From: Henckelia pumila
Lineage: Eukaryota; Streptophyta; Magnoliopsida; Lamiales; Gesneriaceae
Reading direction: 5' to 3'
Assembly: GCF_033568475.1 (NCBI RefSeq)
Contig: NC_133120.1
Location: 82,188,151 to 82,252,150 of the forward strand
Length of the DNA stretch: 64,000 nucleotides
The notes beneath the pieces were generated by a model, which did not search any database, had not been told where the DNA came from, and saw only the letters and a list, made by a program, of their open reading frames with translations. A program made the position numbers and the translations under genes. Below, one piece after another: positions 23,885 through 36,500 of the stretch (its first letter is position 1; each line of letters starts with the position of its first letter).

Positions 23885-24405
23885 CTGATATGATGTCATG
23901 CCTTGTGGTTGATTTTCTTATTATTGTGTGCATACAACGTCTTGCAACTAATTAACTTTCAATGTTTCATCTCCACTAATCTGTATTAATGGGAATGGAA
24001 CTAGTTTTGGTTTGTTACTTTTGAAGTTGATTTCATTGACATTTGGAAGTGTTTCAAGAATTTGAAGAGCTTGATTATCAGCTTGTATTGTGGAATCATC
24101 GATACCAGCCCTTTCATAATTAATGGCCTCGTCATGACAAAATATATATTATGGCCTCGTCATGACAAAATATATATTATGACAAAAAATTTAACTATTC
24201 TCTTCTTGTTTGTCCAAAAAAAAAAAATTAATTAGACTACGTACAGAAAAATATATTGAACTGTTTTTATTTGTCTAAATCAGGCTTTTGCATGCAGGAA
24301 GTTTTTCCCAATTTGTAAAACGATAAATTATTGGAAGATATATATATGTTGATGGGGAAAGTATATAATACTCCCAGGCACGTTGAAAATGATTAACAGA
24401 TATAT
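23885..24405. other. Spacer after AIG1 pseudogene
   Basis: AT-rich. Contains an exact 28-bp tandem duplication at 24123-24178 (unit begins ATGGCCTCGTCATGACAAAA). No gene seen. Confidence 0.5.
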
Positions 24406-24575
24406 GAGTTTCTTTTAAATGTCCACCTATCATGCTCACTACCATGTCATCAATGATGTGACACTATTTTATTGGACCTATAATTTATCACATCTTTATC
24501 ACATCCAATAGAATAATGACACATTATTGGTGAACATGATAGTGGGCATGATAGGTGGACACTTGAAAGAAACTC
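24406..24575. mobile_element. Hairpin MITE, 170 bp
   Basis: Left end GAGTTTCTTTTAAATGTCC and right end, reverse complemented, GAGTTTCTTTCAAGTGTCC. The inverted match continues through CACCTATCATGC into the middle. I cannot fix the target duplication, so the superfamily stays open. Confidence 0.7.
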
Positions 24576-24741
24576 TATTCTAACTAGTTTCTAAGTGTAG
24601 CTAGACATGCATGTTCTTAAAATACGTTGTAGAAATAGTATGATAGCTTTAATTTGGAAAACATATAATAGAATATATATTCTGGTTGCTTATTAATTTT
24701 ATTATAATAATGCATATAATATAAGTAGACAACATGTACAT

Positions 24742-24897
24742 GGTATCGTAACATGAAAAATCAATCTTGCTATGCTAGTTTGGGATTTGTACTTTGCCAA
24801 CCGGTTTATATTTAGATACGGTATCGTAACATGAAAAATCAATCTTGCTATGCTAGTTTGGGATTTGTACTTTGCCAACCGGTTTATATTTAGATAC
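24742..24897. repeat. Exact 78-bp tandem duplication
   Basis: Two adjacent copies of a 78-bp unit beginning GGTATCGTAACATGAAAAAT and ending TATTTAGATAC, with no difference that I can see, so it is recent or an assembly duplication. Confidence 0.85.
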
Positions 24898-24949
24898 GAG
24901 GAACAATAGATATTTCTAATTTTTTTAGAAAGAAAAGTTGAAGATTTAA

Positions 24950-25060
24950 GATAGTCTTTGAAACCTTTAAAAATAAGTGATTAAGCAGATTTTTTTTATA
25001 AATTTGTGAAAAAAATTTCCATAATTAATTATTTATTTTTAAAAGTTTGCAAACACTGCC
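24950..25060. mobile_element. Tourist-like MITE, 111 bp
   Basis: Imperfect inverted ends (left GATAGTCTTTGAAACCTTTAAAAATAA; right, reverse complement, GGCAGTGTTTGCAAACTTTTAAAAATAA, with the match spread over their length) flanked by TAA on both sides (24947-24949, 25061-25063). The TAA duplication fits PIF/Harbinger. Same family as 59508-59637. Confidence 0.65.
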
Positions 25061-25063
25061 TAA

Positions 25064-26581
25064 AAATAGTAGGATATGAAATAAAAAAAGAAGGGAAATA
25101 ATTAGTGGAAAAAATTGATAAACCGAACATTATAAGCGCTGCATGGGTTCACAATCAGGCTGCAGCTGAATAAATTTGAAGTATTTTTATATACAGTTTC
25201 AATTGTTTTTGGTACACTTGTTCTTACATATATTGTTCTAATTCTATATTTAACAACCCTTGGTCATACTATAAAAGCAAATGGTATATTTCATTTTGAT
25301 AGCGATTTTGATTCATATATGTTTGTATTTCTATCGTGAAGTTTTGTTTGAATTGCTGTCTAGCCGCTAGGTAACATAATGTTGCGATTTTACAAATTGT
25401 TGTAACATTGGACACAAAACTTCGTTGAATATCTTTTACATTAAGATCATTGCTAATGTTAATTAGAAAATTTCATGTTTGGGATCATGTAAGTTGAAAA
25501 CTAAAGAAGGATCTTCAATGTTCAACCATCAGTGTTAATTAGTGTTAGTTTTCCCAGATAATTTTTCATAGAAGCAATATTTCACATACGCCATATGAGT
25601 AAACCACTGTGCTCTTTGCATCGCAAGCAGGCACGCCAAAAGGATCGCGTGCGTGATTGGTATTGCTAACCATCTTCGTATAAACCTTGTTGCAACTTAT
25701 GGAAGCAGACCACGCTATGAAATTATATATGGAAGCCAGATACCGTTCTTGAATAGATTTGGTGTCTTGTGTAGTTGTGTACATGGAGAATGACTAGCTT
25801 GTATTTTTAACAGCTATATCTTTTGTATATTTCTTCATGCTAACTGAATCTGTTGAAAAAAAAAATTAAATTCACGAATTAGATTCATTCAGTGCTATAT
25901 ATTTATTAATTTATTTATTTAAAGTATGGTGATAAATGGTTGGCATGCATCTCAGCGGTCCCAGACCAGAATTGAATGGGTTGAATAAATAAGGATCCAG
26001 AGCCATAGTTTCCATTGGAATGTGTGAGTCAATGAGGCCGACCATAGTGTCCAATCTCCTTTGAATATCTCCATCCTATGCCCTTTCACTTATTGCCCAT
26101 ATTACTGCTACTGCCTAAATATATAGCCATAGAAAGCGAGTGCTTTTAATTAAAACACATTAATTTCTTCACCCTTCATTGGCTACTTGAATGGAGTGTG
26201 ATGTTATTTTAATTGTTGTTTTGAGTCAACTCTCCACTGCGTCAGATTCCTTGGTCATTTAAAATGAAATTTAAATCCCAGCACAGAAGTAAAAAACAAT
26301 ATATTTTCAGAAAATGATACCGAAATATAACGATAACATTTAAAGTATCATGCACGAGCATTTAATTTCAACCTTCAAATTTTTATTTTACAACATCAAT
26401 CTGTGCAGGTGTTTTTAAAAAATGCTTGGAATGATAAATTTCATAAAAATGATTTTGAACTTATTTATACATGATATAATTTAATAAGAATAAATCAGTA
26501 AAAATTTTTTTTAATGAAAATTGGACTATATAATTGGATCACCGAGAAAGTATATCAATTTATGGAGGTTGAAAAATACAT
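25064..26581. other. AT-rich intergenic stretch without a gene
   Basis: Short ORFs only, none with recognisable domains or splice continuity. No mobile-element ends that I can define. Confidence 0.5.
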
Positions 26582-26589
26582 GAGTCTGA

Positions 26590-27179
26590 CAATGTTTTCA
26601 TAACCGAATCGGTGATCGAACCGGTCTACCTTAAAAAAACGGTCCAACCGGTTCGACCGTTTTAACCGGACGGTCGGACCGAAAAACAGTTTATATAATA
26701 TAATATAATTAATAATATCTTTTAAATTTTAAAAATCTAAAAGATGTATATAAATAAAAAAAATATTTATCATAGTTTAAAAAATAAATAACTATATAAA
26801 TATATTCAAAATATTAATTATAGTTATATATAATATATTTTTAAAAATAAATAAATTAATTAAAAAATATATAATAATAGAAAAATAATATTTGTAACGA
26901 AATACAATTTTCAAATAATAATGTGTATATATATATAATAAAATATTAAATTAAGATTTTAAAATTAAAAAAAAAACCAATTTAAAAAAAAATAAAAAAA
27001 TTTCAAAAATCGGTTCAACCGGTTTTCTAGCCGGTTCTTGGCCGGTTCGACCAGTTTTGACCGGTTCTTGACCGGTTCTGAGCGATTAAACCGTTAAGGG
27101 GTATTGCGGATCGGACCAGTGACCGGTTTTCGGTCGAACCGGTCGAACCGGCTGGTCCGGTCCGGTTTTTAAAACACTG
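26590..27179. mobile_element. Non-autonomous hAT element, 590 bp
   Basis: Ends CAATGTTTTCATAACCG and, reverse complemented on the right, CAGTGTTTTAAAAACCGG, followed by many CGGTTCGACCGG words. 8-bp flanks GAGTCTGA (26582-26589) and GAGTCTGG (27180-27187) match 7 of 8, as for hAT. The interior is AT-rich and non-coding. A common plant MITE type. Confidence 0.8.
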
Positions 27180-27198
27180 GAGTCTGGTATATCATATA

Positions 27199-27457
27199 CT
27201 CCCTCCGTTTCAATTATATAGTTTACGTTTTCTTTTTGGTTTGTCCCAAATACATAGTCATATACCATATTTAGTAATATTTTTTTACACTCCTTTACTA
27301 ATATATCCCTATTAACTATAAATTGAAAATTGTGCAATCATTTTTTAATACATTAAATAGGAATAAAATAGAAAGTTTGTATAAAATTTACTTTCCTAAT
27401 AATTTTTTCTTTATCAGTGTGAAAAAAAATAGTACTATGTATTTGAGACGGAATGAA
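27199..27457. mobile_element. Stowaway MITE (Tc1/mariner), 259 bp
   Basis: Left end CTCCCTCCGTTTCAATTATAT, right end TTTGAGACGGAATGAA, flanked by TA on both sides. This is the typical Stowaway terminus. It starts 20 bp after the hAT element and ends about 385 bp before the GDSL start codon, so both may lie in that gene's promoter. Confidence 0.85.
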
Positions 27458-27841
27458 TACGTGAAAACTCTAATTTTGAGAAATTGGTAAATGGCAAACA
27501 ATTAAGTCAGTGTGCATGTTTCTCTTTCAGGTAACATGATTCATGCATGTTAAAAGGCTCAAACTACGAGAACTAGAACAGAAATTTGAAACAAAATTAC
27601 CCGAATTATCGAGCAATTCCGAAACCAAAGAAAATGAAAATGGAAATGTAAAAGGAGGTGAAAAAGAGAAATACCACAGCACTGTCGAAATATTTATTGC
27701 ATGTATTTACTTCAAGAGAGAACCATACAGGTGATTCCATTTACTCCTCCCTACCCACCACCTTTCCCCCGCTTATTAAAACCTTTCGCCACCTTCAAAC
27801 ACTCCATACACACACTAGCACACATTTTTCTCACACAAAGA

Positions 27842-29347
27842 ATGGCTGAGGAGCAGTTGAAGCTTTGTGGGTTTTTTGTGATGTTACTAGTTTGTAACAT
27901 GAATGCAGGTCTTGTAAGGGGTCAAGAAGATGGAGCTGGCAATGCCGAAAGGAAAGCTCTGGCGCCTGCTTTGTTCATTTTTGGTGACTCTCTGATAGAT
28001 AATGGCAACAACAACAACTTGGCATCTTTGGCAAAAGCCAACTATTTCCCCTACGGCATCGACTTTAGTGGCGGCTCCACGGGGCGTTTCTCCAATGGTT
28101 ATACCATGGTTGACACCATTGGTAAATAGAAAACCACTCTCACCAACGCTTTTCAGTTATGTAAAAGAAAAGAAATCTGTTGCATTCAGCCTGGTTTTGG
28201 TTTGTTTCTTGCATATATGCAGCTGAATTGCTTGGGTTGCCACTGATTCCTCCATACTCTGAGGCCTCTGGGGATCAAATCAGATATGGTGTCAATTATG
28301 CCTCTGCAGCTGCTGGTATCCTTGATGATACAGGAAGAAATTTTGTGAGTAATGCATGATATATGAGCACACCCCACCTGCATGTTTTTTGCTTCCAACA
28401 ACCTAGTAGTATGTAATGACCATACAACAGTGTCATGTTTTTCACCATTTACACTAACATGACAGGTTGGCCGGATTCCATTTAATCAGCAAATTCAAAA
28501 TTTTGAGAACACTCTTGATCAGATGAGTGGTGTCCTCGGTGTACCAGATGTGTCGCAATCTATAGCCAAATCCATTTTCTTTATAGGGATGGGCAGCAAC
28601 GACTATTTAAACAATTACCTCATGCCCAATTATAACACCAAGAATCAGTACGATGCTCAACAATACGCAGATCTCTTGTCTCAACAGTACTCCCAACAAG
28701 TTTCTGTAAGATACTTAGACTTACACTGCCATACTTGTATGTGATACATGTATACTTGTATTTTCTTGAGTGTTTTCTTTTAATAATTGCAGAGGCTGTA
28801 CAATCTTGGAGCTAGGAAATTTGTGATAGCAGGGCTTGGACTGATGGGGTGTATTCCAAGCATTCTTGCACAGAGTAGCAATGGTATATGCTCAGATGAA
28901 GTTAACCAGCTTGTGCTTCCTTTCAATACTAACGCAAAGGCCATGATCAACAATCTCAGCGCTAATCTACCTGGTTCAAGATTTTCTTACACCGATGTTC
29001 GCAACATGTTCCAGGATCTCCTAGCAAATGCTGGAACATATGGTGCTTTGAGATCTTCCATTTTCTCTCATTTAATCAAGATTTTCAATATTTTGTACTC
29101 ACTTTTTTATGTACTAAATTGTACAGGATTTAGTGCGGTGAATACTGGGTGCTGCGGCATTGGGAGGAACAGAGGGCAAATCACTTGCCTACCGTTCCAG
29201 ACGCCATGTCCAGACCGGAAACAGTACATATTCTGGGACGCTTTCCACCCCACGGAAGCGGTGAACATATTGTTTGGACAGAAAGCTTTCAATGGGAATA
29301 CAGAGTTTGCTTATCCCATCAACATACAGCAGCTAGCTAGTCTTTGA
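27842..29347 (+). CDS. GDSL esterase/lipase, secreted
   Basis: Five exons: 27842-28121, 28223-28344, 28466-28705, 28793-29042, 29127-29347; 370 aa. An N-terminal hydrophobic stretch (GFFVMLLVCNM) gives a signal peptide, so the product should enter the secretory pathway. SGNH family blocks are all present: FIFGDSLIDNGNNN (Ser50), [20 protein letters not shown] and WDAFHPTEA (Asp335, His338). These enzymes hydrolyse ester bonds of lipids or acylated polymers; the substrate cannot be read from sequence. The start ATG is the first in frame and directly precedes the signal peptide. It ends 397 bp from the convergent paralog at 29744-30994. Two MITEs lie upstream. Confidence 0.93.
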
Positions 29348-29743
29348 TCTCATCAATGGATTTTTTCTATCTTTTCTTTTCTTCGTGACTCCCTGAGTTC
29401 ATGAGTTTGAACTTTGGAGAGGCAGCAGATGTTTGTAGTGGGGGAAATGCATGAAAGAAAATCTGTTTATTTTGTGTTCTTGTGATCGATCTGTTGTCTT
29501 TTTAGATAAATATTTGTAGCTGCTGATTTAGCTGCGAAGAAGGATGTTAAACTGAATTTAAAAAGTCTAAATGCTAGTAAAGCCAAAATAAATACGATCA
29601 AAATATTTATTAGAAAATACTGAGACAAATGTAGGATGCAAATATTTAATAATCAATAAAAAAAAGGTCCTGAAGAGGACAAAATTACATAAGTGCAAAT
29701 TCCAAGGATTAGCTAACTAAGATCATAGAAAATGAGTTAAATT
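29348..29743. other. Spacer between convergent GDSL genes
   Basis: Holds both 3' UTRs. AATAAA-like words occur on both strands (for example near 29588 and 29655). No gene seen. Confidence 0.5.
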
Positions 29744-30994
29744 CTAAAGCATGGCTAATTGCTGTATGTTAATGGGATAAGCATATGCTTTGGAGGTAGA
29801 AGAGTAGGCTTGCTTAGCTAGCACAATATTGGCAGCTTCAGTAGGATGAAATGCATCCCAAAACATGTGATTGCGCCGGTTTTCGCATGGAATTTGAAAA
29901 GGCAGGCATGTTATCTGCCCGTTGTTTCTTCCCACCCCGCAACATCCCCTGTCGACCACTTCAAATCCTGTCAAACAAACGGTAGGAGTAAGCTTTTGAA
30001 CAAAAGATGATATCATACTATCATGTGTATATGCCTACCATAAGATCTAGCATTCAAGGCTAAATCTTGGCCGCTTTGATATGAATCCAGGTATACAAAC
30101 TTCGCCCCGGGAAGCAGGCCATTGTTGAATCTATCAACCAGCCTTTTCAGTCCTGTGTTGAAAAGTGAAATAGCATTGTTTATCTCGTCATTGCACCGGC
30201 TTCCATTACCGTTATATCGTGCTAACTGATATGGTATGCACCCTATTGCCCCTACCGCGGTCACAAGCACTTTACGTGCTCCTAGGTTGTATAGTTCTGT
30301 TAATTGTTTGGAATAATCCTGGATGAGGGAAGCAGCATAAGCTTTGGGGGTGTACTCATAACTGGTTGAATAGTAATCCCGCATGAAGTAATTGTTGAGA
30401 TAATCATTGCTTCCCAACCCACAGTAAAGTATGCATTTGCTTAGATAATAGGCAAGTGCATCGCCGTCTCCTCGAAAATACCTACTCAACTGCACCACTG
30501 TCCTGCGAAAGTTTTCAACCTGTTGGTTCATTGACATGTGAGCGCCCAAATTGTTTCCCGTTTCATCACGAATTCCTGAAGCACCTGATGCATAATTGGC
30601 TCCCAGAAGTAATGCTCGTCCACGAACCTCGGAATAGGGCTGAATGTAGTTCGTAAAGCCTAATAGCTGAGCTGAAAACATAAGGAAATGCATAAGGTCT
30701 GTCTTAAAAATAAGATATGAACACCTGAAAAAGACTGTGGTAAAAAGAACCTAAAGCATCGACGAATGTACGGCCATTTGTGAAGCGTCCGGTTGTGCCT
30801 TGTGGGAAATCAATGCCATACGGTCTGTAGTTTGCCCTGGCAAGAGTAAGTAATCCGTTGTTATTGCCATTATCTACCAACGAGTCACCAAATATAAATA
30901 GTCCTGGCACTTGTTGATAATTAGGCTGTGACACAGTTTCCGAACACCAGAAACTAAAAAGAATCCAAATGACAAGATTCATGAAATTTGCCAT
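29744..30994 (-). CDS. GDSL esterase/lipase paralog, secreted, intron-poor
   Basis: Three exons on the minus strand: 30994-30751, 30671-30039, 29967-29744; 366 aa. Signal peptide [20 protein letters not shown] blocks: [14 protein letters not shown] (Ser38), [29 protein letters not shown] (Asp330, His333). Two introns that interrupt the convergent neighbour (before VGRIPFNQQ and before RLYNLGARK) are absent here, where the coding sequence runs on unbroken. The start is ATG 30994; reading further upstream would need a non-ATG codon. Confidence 0.93.
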
Positions 30995-31622
30995 ACTAGA
31001 TACTTTTTCACTGGCCGTTGCCTCATACAAAATGAAAATTTGAGTATGTTTTCAAGTTTGAAATCTGGATCATTTTATAATGCAATTCTTGGTACCCAAT
31101 TTTAAATGGGTTCATGAGATGAAATCAAGAAGTTGGTATTTGTTGGGCTCCAACTCTTTTTAGCTGTAATTCACGATTCATTTTTGTAATTTGCCAAAGC
31201 AACGGTGGCAATGGCTTTTATCCCGTGAGACCTATGCCAACAAGGTGTCATAGACCACGGAAATTGATGCGATTAATTCATGACCCCAGACTCTGGAAAA
31301 ATATTTTGAAAGTTGGCAGAATCATCATGAGTTTGGCAGTTAAGAGTTATGTTCTGAGCAGGGACTTCTGTCAAATATTTCACACGGTTAAAAAATGTTA
31401 AAGAAAAAGAAAATTCAGATGTGCAGCCGACATGTACCATTCATAATTCATGTCAAAATACCATATTGCTTTGGAGAAACAAAATAAATCAAACTGATGC
31501 GAAATGACATATGATAAAAGTAATGCCAATATGCCTTGGCAACCTTGATAGAACTGATTCTGCCAAACCAGGGCCGTATAAATCTCTCATCAAATACATG
31601 AATGTCGTCTGAAATTCAAAAA
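30995..31622. other. Spacer upstream of the second GDSL gene
   Basis: Contains that gene's promoter and the 3' side of the next minus-strand gene. No element or further gene that I can define. Confidence 0.45.
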
Positions 31623-33206
31623 TCATCCAACTTTTCGAACTTTTTCTTCTTGACCTAACCCAAGTGATTTCTGAGCATCTGCTGTACCACCGGGATCTGC
31701 GCAAGCACTAATCAAATAAATGATGAAAAACTTTCCAGAAGTATCGATTTCGTTTCGAAACATTCAGCACTCTAAAGTCTAAACGCTTGCCAGGATATAG
31801 GTAGTAGAATGGAAGACAAATTCAAAACCAATTGACATCTGGGTACTAGCGACAGAAGAGAGTCTTTTAACCTCAGACACTAATATTCCATTACATGTAT
31901 CCTTCCTGATAAAGTGTTATGTTTGAACTGCACGCCTTTTGGCTAAAGTTTAGCCTTCTATAGAAGATTATTAAATTTCATGAAATGGGATAAGTGAAGT
32001 AACAATCTTTTTTTATGAAATATAGGACTCACGCAAGCTGTGGGAAGAAGGAGATGAAGGAAATAGATAATATCATCTTGTCTTCTTCAGCAAAATTTCA
32101 TGGAAGCACGGAATGGTACAGACAGATGTATAATCAAACTTACCAAAGAACTGTTTGAAGATCCTCGTGAAAAAGGCCAAATTGCGCGAAACATTTATGC
32201 CATTGAAGGAGGAAGCGGTATGACAACTGTATCAACACTAAAAACATGCTGAAGGAACTGCAGAGATGAGGGATGTCTTAGAGCAACATGATTGACTTCA
32301 CATCACTCATTTTTTTTGTATAATCTAAAGCATAGCACAACATTATATATCAGGTCATATCTACAATAATGGAGACATGTTTTTAGAACAAAGCTTCACT
32401 GATTATGAAGAGACAAATCCTGCAGTCTTTGGAATAATATGCCTCGGGTTCAAAAGGCCTGCAATATTTTTCATGAGCTTAATAGCCACTTCAACATCCA
32501 CAAGCTGCTCATAAGGTTTTAAAGGCCCGGGATAGAATCTTGACAGTGTATCTAAACATCTCAAATCAAGAAACGTTTACAACTGTCAACCACGCGAACT
32601 AATACTTGTGAGTCTGTGACGCATAGGCACTGTTTGGTGCGAAGAAGAGATTCGACATCTTTGAAAAATTTTGAGTCATGTTTTACAAAAACCGGAGTTA
32701 AAAATAGTTATGTTATCCTGTCTTTCAATAAGCCATATCTTTACTCGTAGCTCAAGATTCTACCCCTCTGTCTAAACACTGTCTCGACATACAGAGGAAA
32801 CTCCAAGGTATACCCTCATGCCTCAAAGATCGTAACTTTTTTCAGTTATCGTACAATATCCTCCCTATACAACCTCATCTATGATCTAACATCGATAATT
32901 AAAAGAGCCATATAAACATCATATATGCACGCATAATTAAGAAAAAACGAACTGATGAGGGAATCTACCTGGAAGTTTCGTTGGAACCTGTATCGAAGTT
33001 CGGGATCGATTTGAATAGGGGAATCTTCTCCGATATCGTCTGTTTTATGGTCGTAAACCTTCTTGCCTGGGACATGCATAGCGGGCATTGTACCTGGTTC
33101 TAACGTTAACTTCAGCCGCGCGTCTCGAAATTTGTTATCGCCATCTTGTGGGGGATCCCTCCATGGCGCCGACTGAAGCAACTCTAGCTATTTTCGTTTT
33201 CGCCAT
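31623..33206 (-). pseudogene. Small conserved plant protein gene, frame-damaged
   Basis: Three exons on the minus strand: 33206-32969, 32257-32144, 31696-31623. Readable peptide pieces are LLQSAPWRDPPQDGDNKFRD and SPIQIDPELRYRFQRNFQ; then FLQHVFSVDTVV, PLPPSMA and NVSRNLAFFTRIFKQFF; then DPGGTADAQKSLGLGQEE. I recall this order from an uncharacterised plant protein of about 130 aa, without a known function. Two breaks are visible. The well-placed ATG (AACAATGGCG, 33206) is out of frame with the body of exon 1, and exon 2 needs one extra base between PSMA and NVSRN. Splice sites are intact. Either the gene is decaying or these are two local sequence errors. It is divergent from TFCE. Confidence 0.7.
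32403..32576 (-). other. Possible orphan coding fragment inside intron 1 of the gene above
   Basis: A minus-strand frame of 57 codons without ATG, ending in TAA, includes PGPLKPYEQLVDVEVAIKLM and LLNPRHIIPKTAG. The composition looks protein-like. No splice site I tried joins it in phase to the neighbouring exons. I do not recognise it. It could be a relic exon or chance. Confidence 0.3.
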
Positions 33207-33518
33207 TGTTGAATTGATTGAGGTTTTCTGTGTCATGCAAGAAGTGTCGGAGAAGATGAAAGGGGCCTACGTACCCTTGCCCTGCATTCATATCTGCTAT
33301 TCATTCATTCATTCGTTCAAATAAATCATTTTATTGAAAAACATTCATTTAAATTCTGAATTCACAATATTTTAATAAAAACAATCTCTTTTTTTTTTTT
33401 TTTTTTTATCAATTTAAATTATAATAATTTAAATGCAGGGGAGGGGCCGAGGGGGTTTAAGACCCGGCTTAAAAAAAACGAATATTTACGAAATGTTTGT
33501 GATTTTAACTGGAAGGAG
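33207..33518. promoter_or_regulatory. Probable bidirectional promoter region
   Basis: 312 bp between the divergent ATGs of the 31.6-33.2 kb gene and TFCE. It contains a long poly-T tract near 33390-33407 and no clear TATA box. Regulation is inferred from spacing alone. Confidence 0.4.
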
Positions 33519-36500
33519 ATGAATGAGCCGAAGCCAGAGATGCAGAGCTCCTCGGAAACAGCATTCAAGGTGGATCAAAGGGTCCACTATGCTGGCGAAC
33601 CTCAGAGAACCGGAGTCGTCAAGTACGTTGGGCCGCTAGAGGGCTACTCCGGTGCTTGGGTCGGAGTAGATTGGGATGCCGACGGCCACGGCAAGCATAA
33701 TGGATCTCATAATGGTGTTGCTTACTTCACCGCCCGGGGCCACGACACTGCGTCCTTCCTCCGCCCGCATAATCTCAGCGCCGGAGTTTCCCTTTTAGAA
33801 GCACTCCAAACTCGCTATCAAACTGCCTCCACTAAAGAAGAAGAAGGTGAGGTCACGCGAATTTGATTTCGTACGCTGTTTCGGTTGTGATTGTGCGATG
33901 TATCAATATAAATGCAGTGCTAAAAGCTATCGGCATATCAACTAGTAGATATAGGAATTTCTCGCATTTGAATGATTGAAAGGTCAAGTCTAAGTATTGC
34001 TCCTGTTATTTGTTTTACAGAAGTTCATTAGCTGAGTTTATCTGTGATTGTTTTAGTCCAGCTGCGTTGTGAAGTTTTCTAGGTCAGTTGTGTGGCTGAT
34101 CATTTTCGTCTGTTTGTATTATCCTCGCTTAGATGAGATGTATGTCCTCTCTGCGAGAAACAATAGAGTGTCGGTCCAGCTTCTGGGGAAAGAGAAAATT
34201 CAAGACAAGATGAGTAGATTCGAGGACCTCACAAGTGCGTCATTATCTCATTTGGGAGTTAGGTTTCCCGGATCCCCCAACCATGTCAGTTCGGTGCTAC
34301 CTAGTAAGTTGATTTTCTCTCCGGGTCGGTCTACATTTCCCTGTGTTGTTTCTTTCTTTTATATTCAAATCTGAAGTCGTGTTTTATCTTAACATTTATC
34401 AGACATCTCCTTTTCATTTATGTGAGTACCTGTCTACAGTTATATTCTAGTATTATACTCGTCAGTGAGTGCTGTTGTTCGTTTCCCACGAATTTTCAAA
34501 TATTTTTCTATTGCAGATCTGAAGGAGCTTGACTTGACTGGAAACTTGATTGATAAATGGGAAGTATGTGTTTCTTGCTGGAATACATGTATCAATTTAT
34601 TAAGCTTCAGTTGCCAATTTATGTATGCAGAGTATTATGGGAGTACTATTTTTACATTCTTAAAATTTGTGGGCATCATGTTTTACTGAAGCAATCAAGC
34701 TACATCATTATTAAGTATTGACATGATGACCCTTCTGGTTGGAAATGATGCAGCACCTTGTGATGCAATGTTTATTTCTTTAATTTATTTGCAATGTGGT
34801 TGGAGCATAATAAAGGTCAAATTTTCTTTCATTTGATAATCCTTGCAGGATATAGGTGTTATCAACCAAGGGTTGCCTTCTCTTGAAGCGCTCAATCTTT
34901 CCAATAATTCATTATCAACTGTTATAACTACCATACCCCAGCTAACAAACATCCGAATTTTAGTTTTGAACCACACTGGAGTGACCTGGAAGCAGGTGGA
35001 GGCTTATGTTTCTATGTAGCAATATTATTTCAGTTTTTTTATCAAAATCAGGGGATGATTTTAAAGCGGGTTTTGTTTAATATGGCAGGTGGAAATTCTA
35101 AAGGACTCACTGCAGAATGTGGAAGAACTGCATCTAATGGGAAATAAATTACGAGAAATAACGGTTAGTGCTTATTACACAACGACGTTTGGAGTTGAAT
35201 TCTGACTTATTTTATTTGCTTGGTGATGATTGTATGTGTATTATCCGGCAAACTAGTTTTCATCTGTGAACATGTAAATTGCTTAATTGCTGGATGGTTG
35301 GTAAAAACTCGTGCTAGATTGCATTAGTTAATATCATATGGATCATCAGATTATTCACATCGAATATGCTTACGTATGATCTCAGGCTCTCATTATTCTA
35401 AATTATATTTCTGCTGTGGAAGCTATTGAATGGACCGTTACCTGAGATGCATGTGTAAGGGGACACTCTTTTTGATCATTGTAGCACTTATAACCTGTAG
35501 TGCTCATTCTGTAAACATCTATTCTTTGATAAGTTTATATTCGATCTGGGATTTTATTATGCTGCTTGTCTCAGTGATTAGTGTTTCTGTTATTCTTGCC
35601 CTGTCAAACTTGTCTTTTTTGAGAATCTGCACCTGGCATATTTTATAGAATTTGTTTCGTAACATGTTCTTTTTTCTGTCCAGCCAGCAGCTTCAAATGT
35701 TGTCCAAGGATTTAATTCTCTGCGTCTGCTTAATCTGGAAAACAATTATATAGCTGCTTGGGATGAAATCATGAAATTGTCACAGTTAAACAGGTACACA
35801 AAGAGGAAAGGCCACTTTCCCACTGTATATTTATTGTCTACATTGTTTCACTTATTGTAATGCTATTTCATCATGGCACCTGCATTTAGTTTGGAACAGC
35901 TATTTTTGAGCAACAATGAGTTGAATAGCATATGGTATCCTGATTGTGGTGGTAATAACCATTTCAAAAGTTTGTGTGGCCTTTTTCTGGGTAATGTTCC
36001 AATACTGTGCAATGTTATTTTTCATACTTAATACCGTCACTCTTGAGGACTCATCTAGTTTGTTACTTGTTTCAGGGAGTAACAAAATTGAAGACCTCGA
36101 ATCTGTCGATTCACTTAATTCATTCCCTAGCTTGATGGTGAGCATTAAATTTGTGTACTGTTTGAGATATCCTTAATACTTCTCTACATGATCAGCAGTA
36201 AAGGGATTAAATGGTGAATGCTATTACTCACACCTGCATATTTTAGTTGGGCTTTGGTCATGAACTGTGTTGAGAATAGCAAAGAAAGTAAGCTATTACA
36301 ATAGCTGGTTTGGAGGATCAGGGGGTGTGTATTCATAGCACGACTGTAAACCTGCTTACTTGTTTTTAGGTCTGGCTTCAGACAAACGTAGGACTAACAT
36401 GTAGTCTCTTGGTCTCATCTATATCTTACGTGATCAATTATTTTAACAAGGAGGCCTCAGGTTCATCTCCTGTCATTTGGCTATCGTGTAATAGGATAGC

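Noticed and set aside
30995-31030. N-terminal extension of the second GDSL protein
   Set aside because: It needs a TTG start; the ATG at 30994 directly precedes a good signal peptide.
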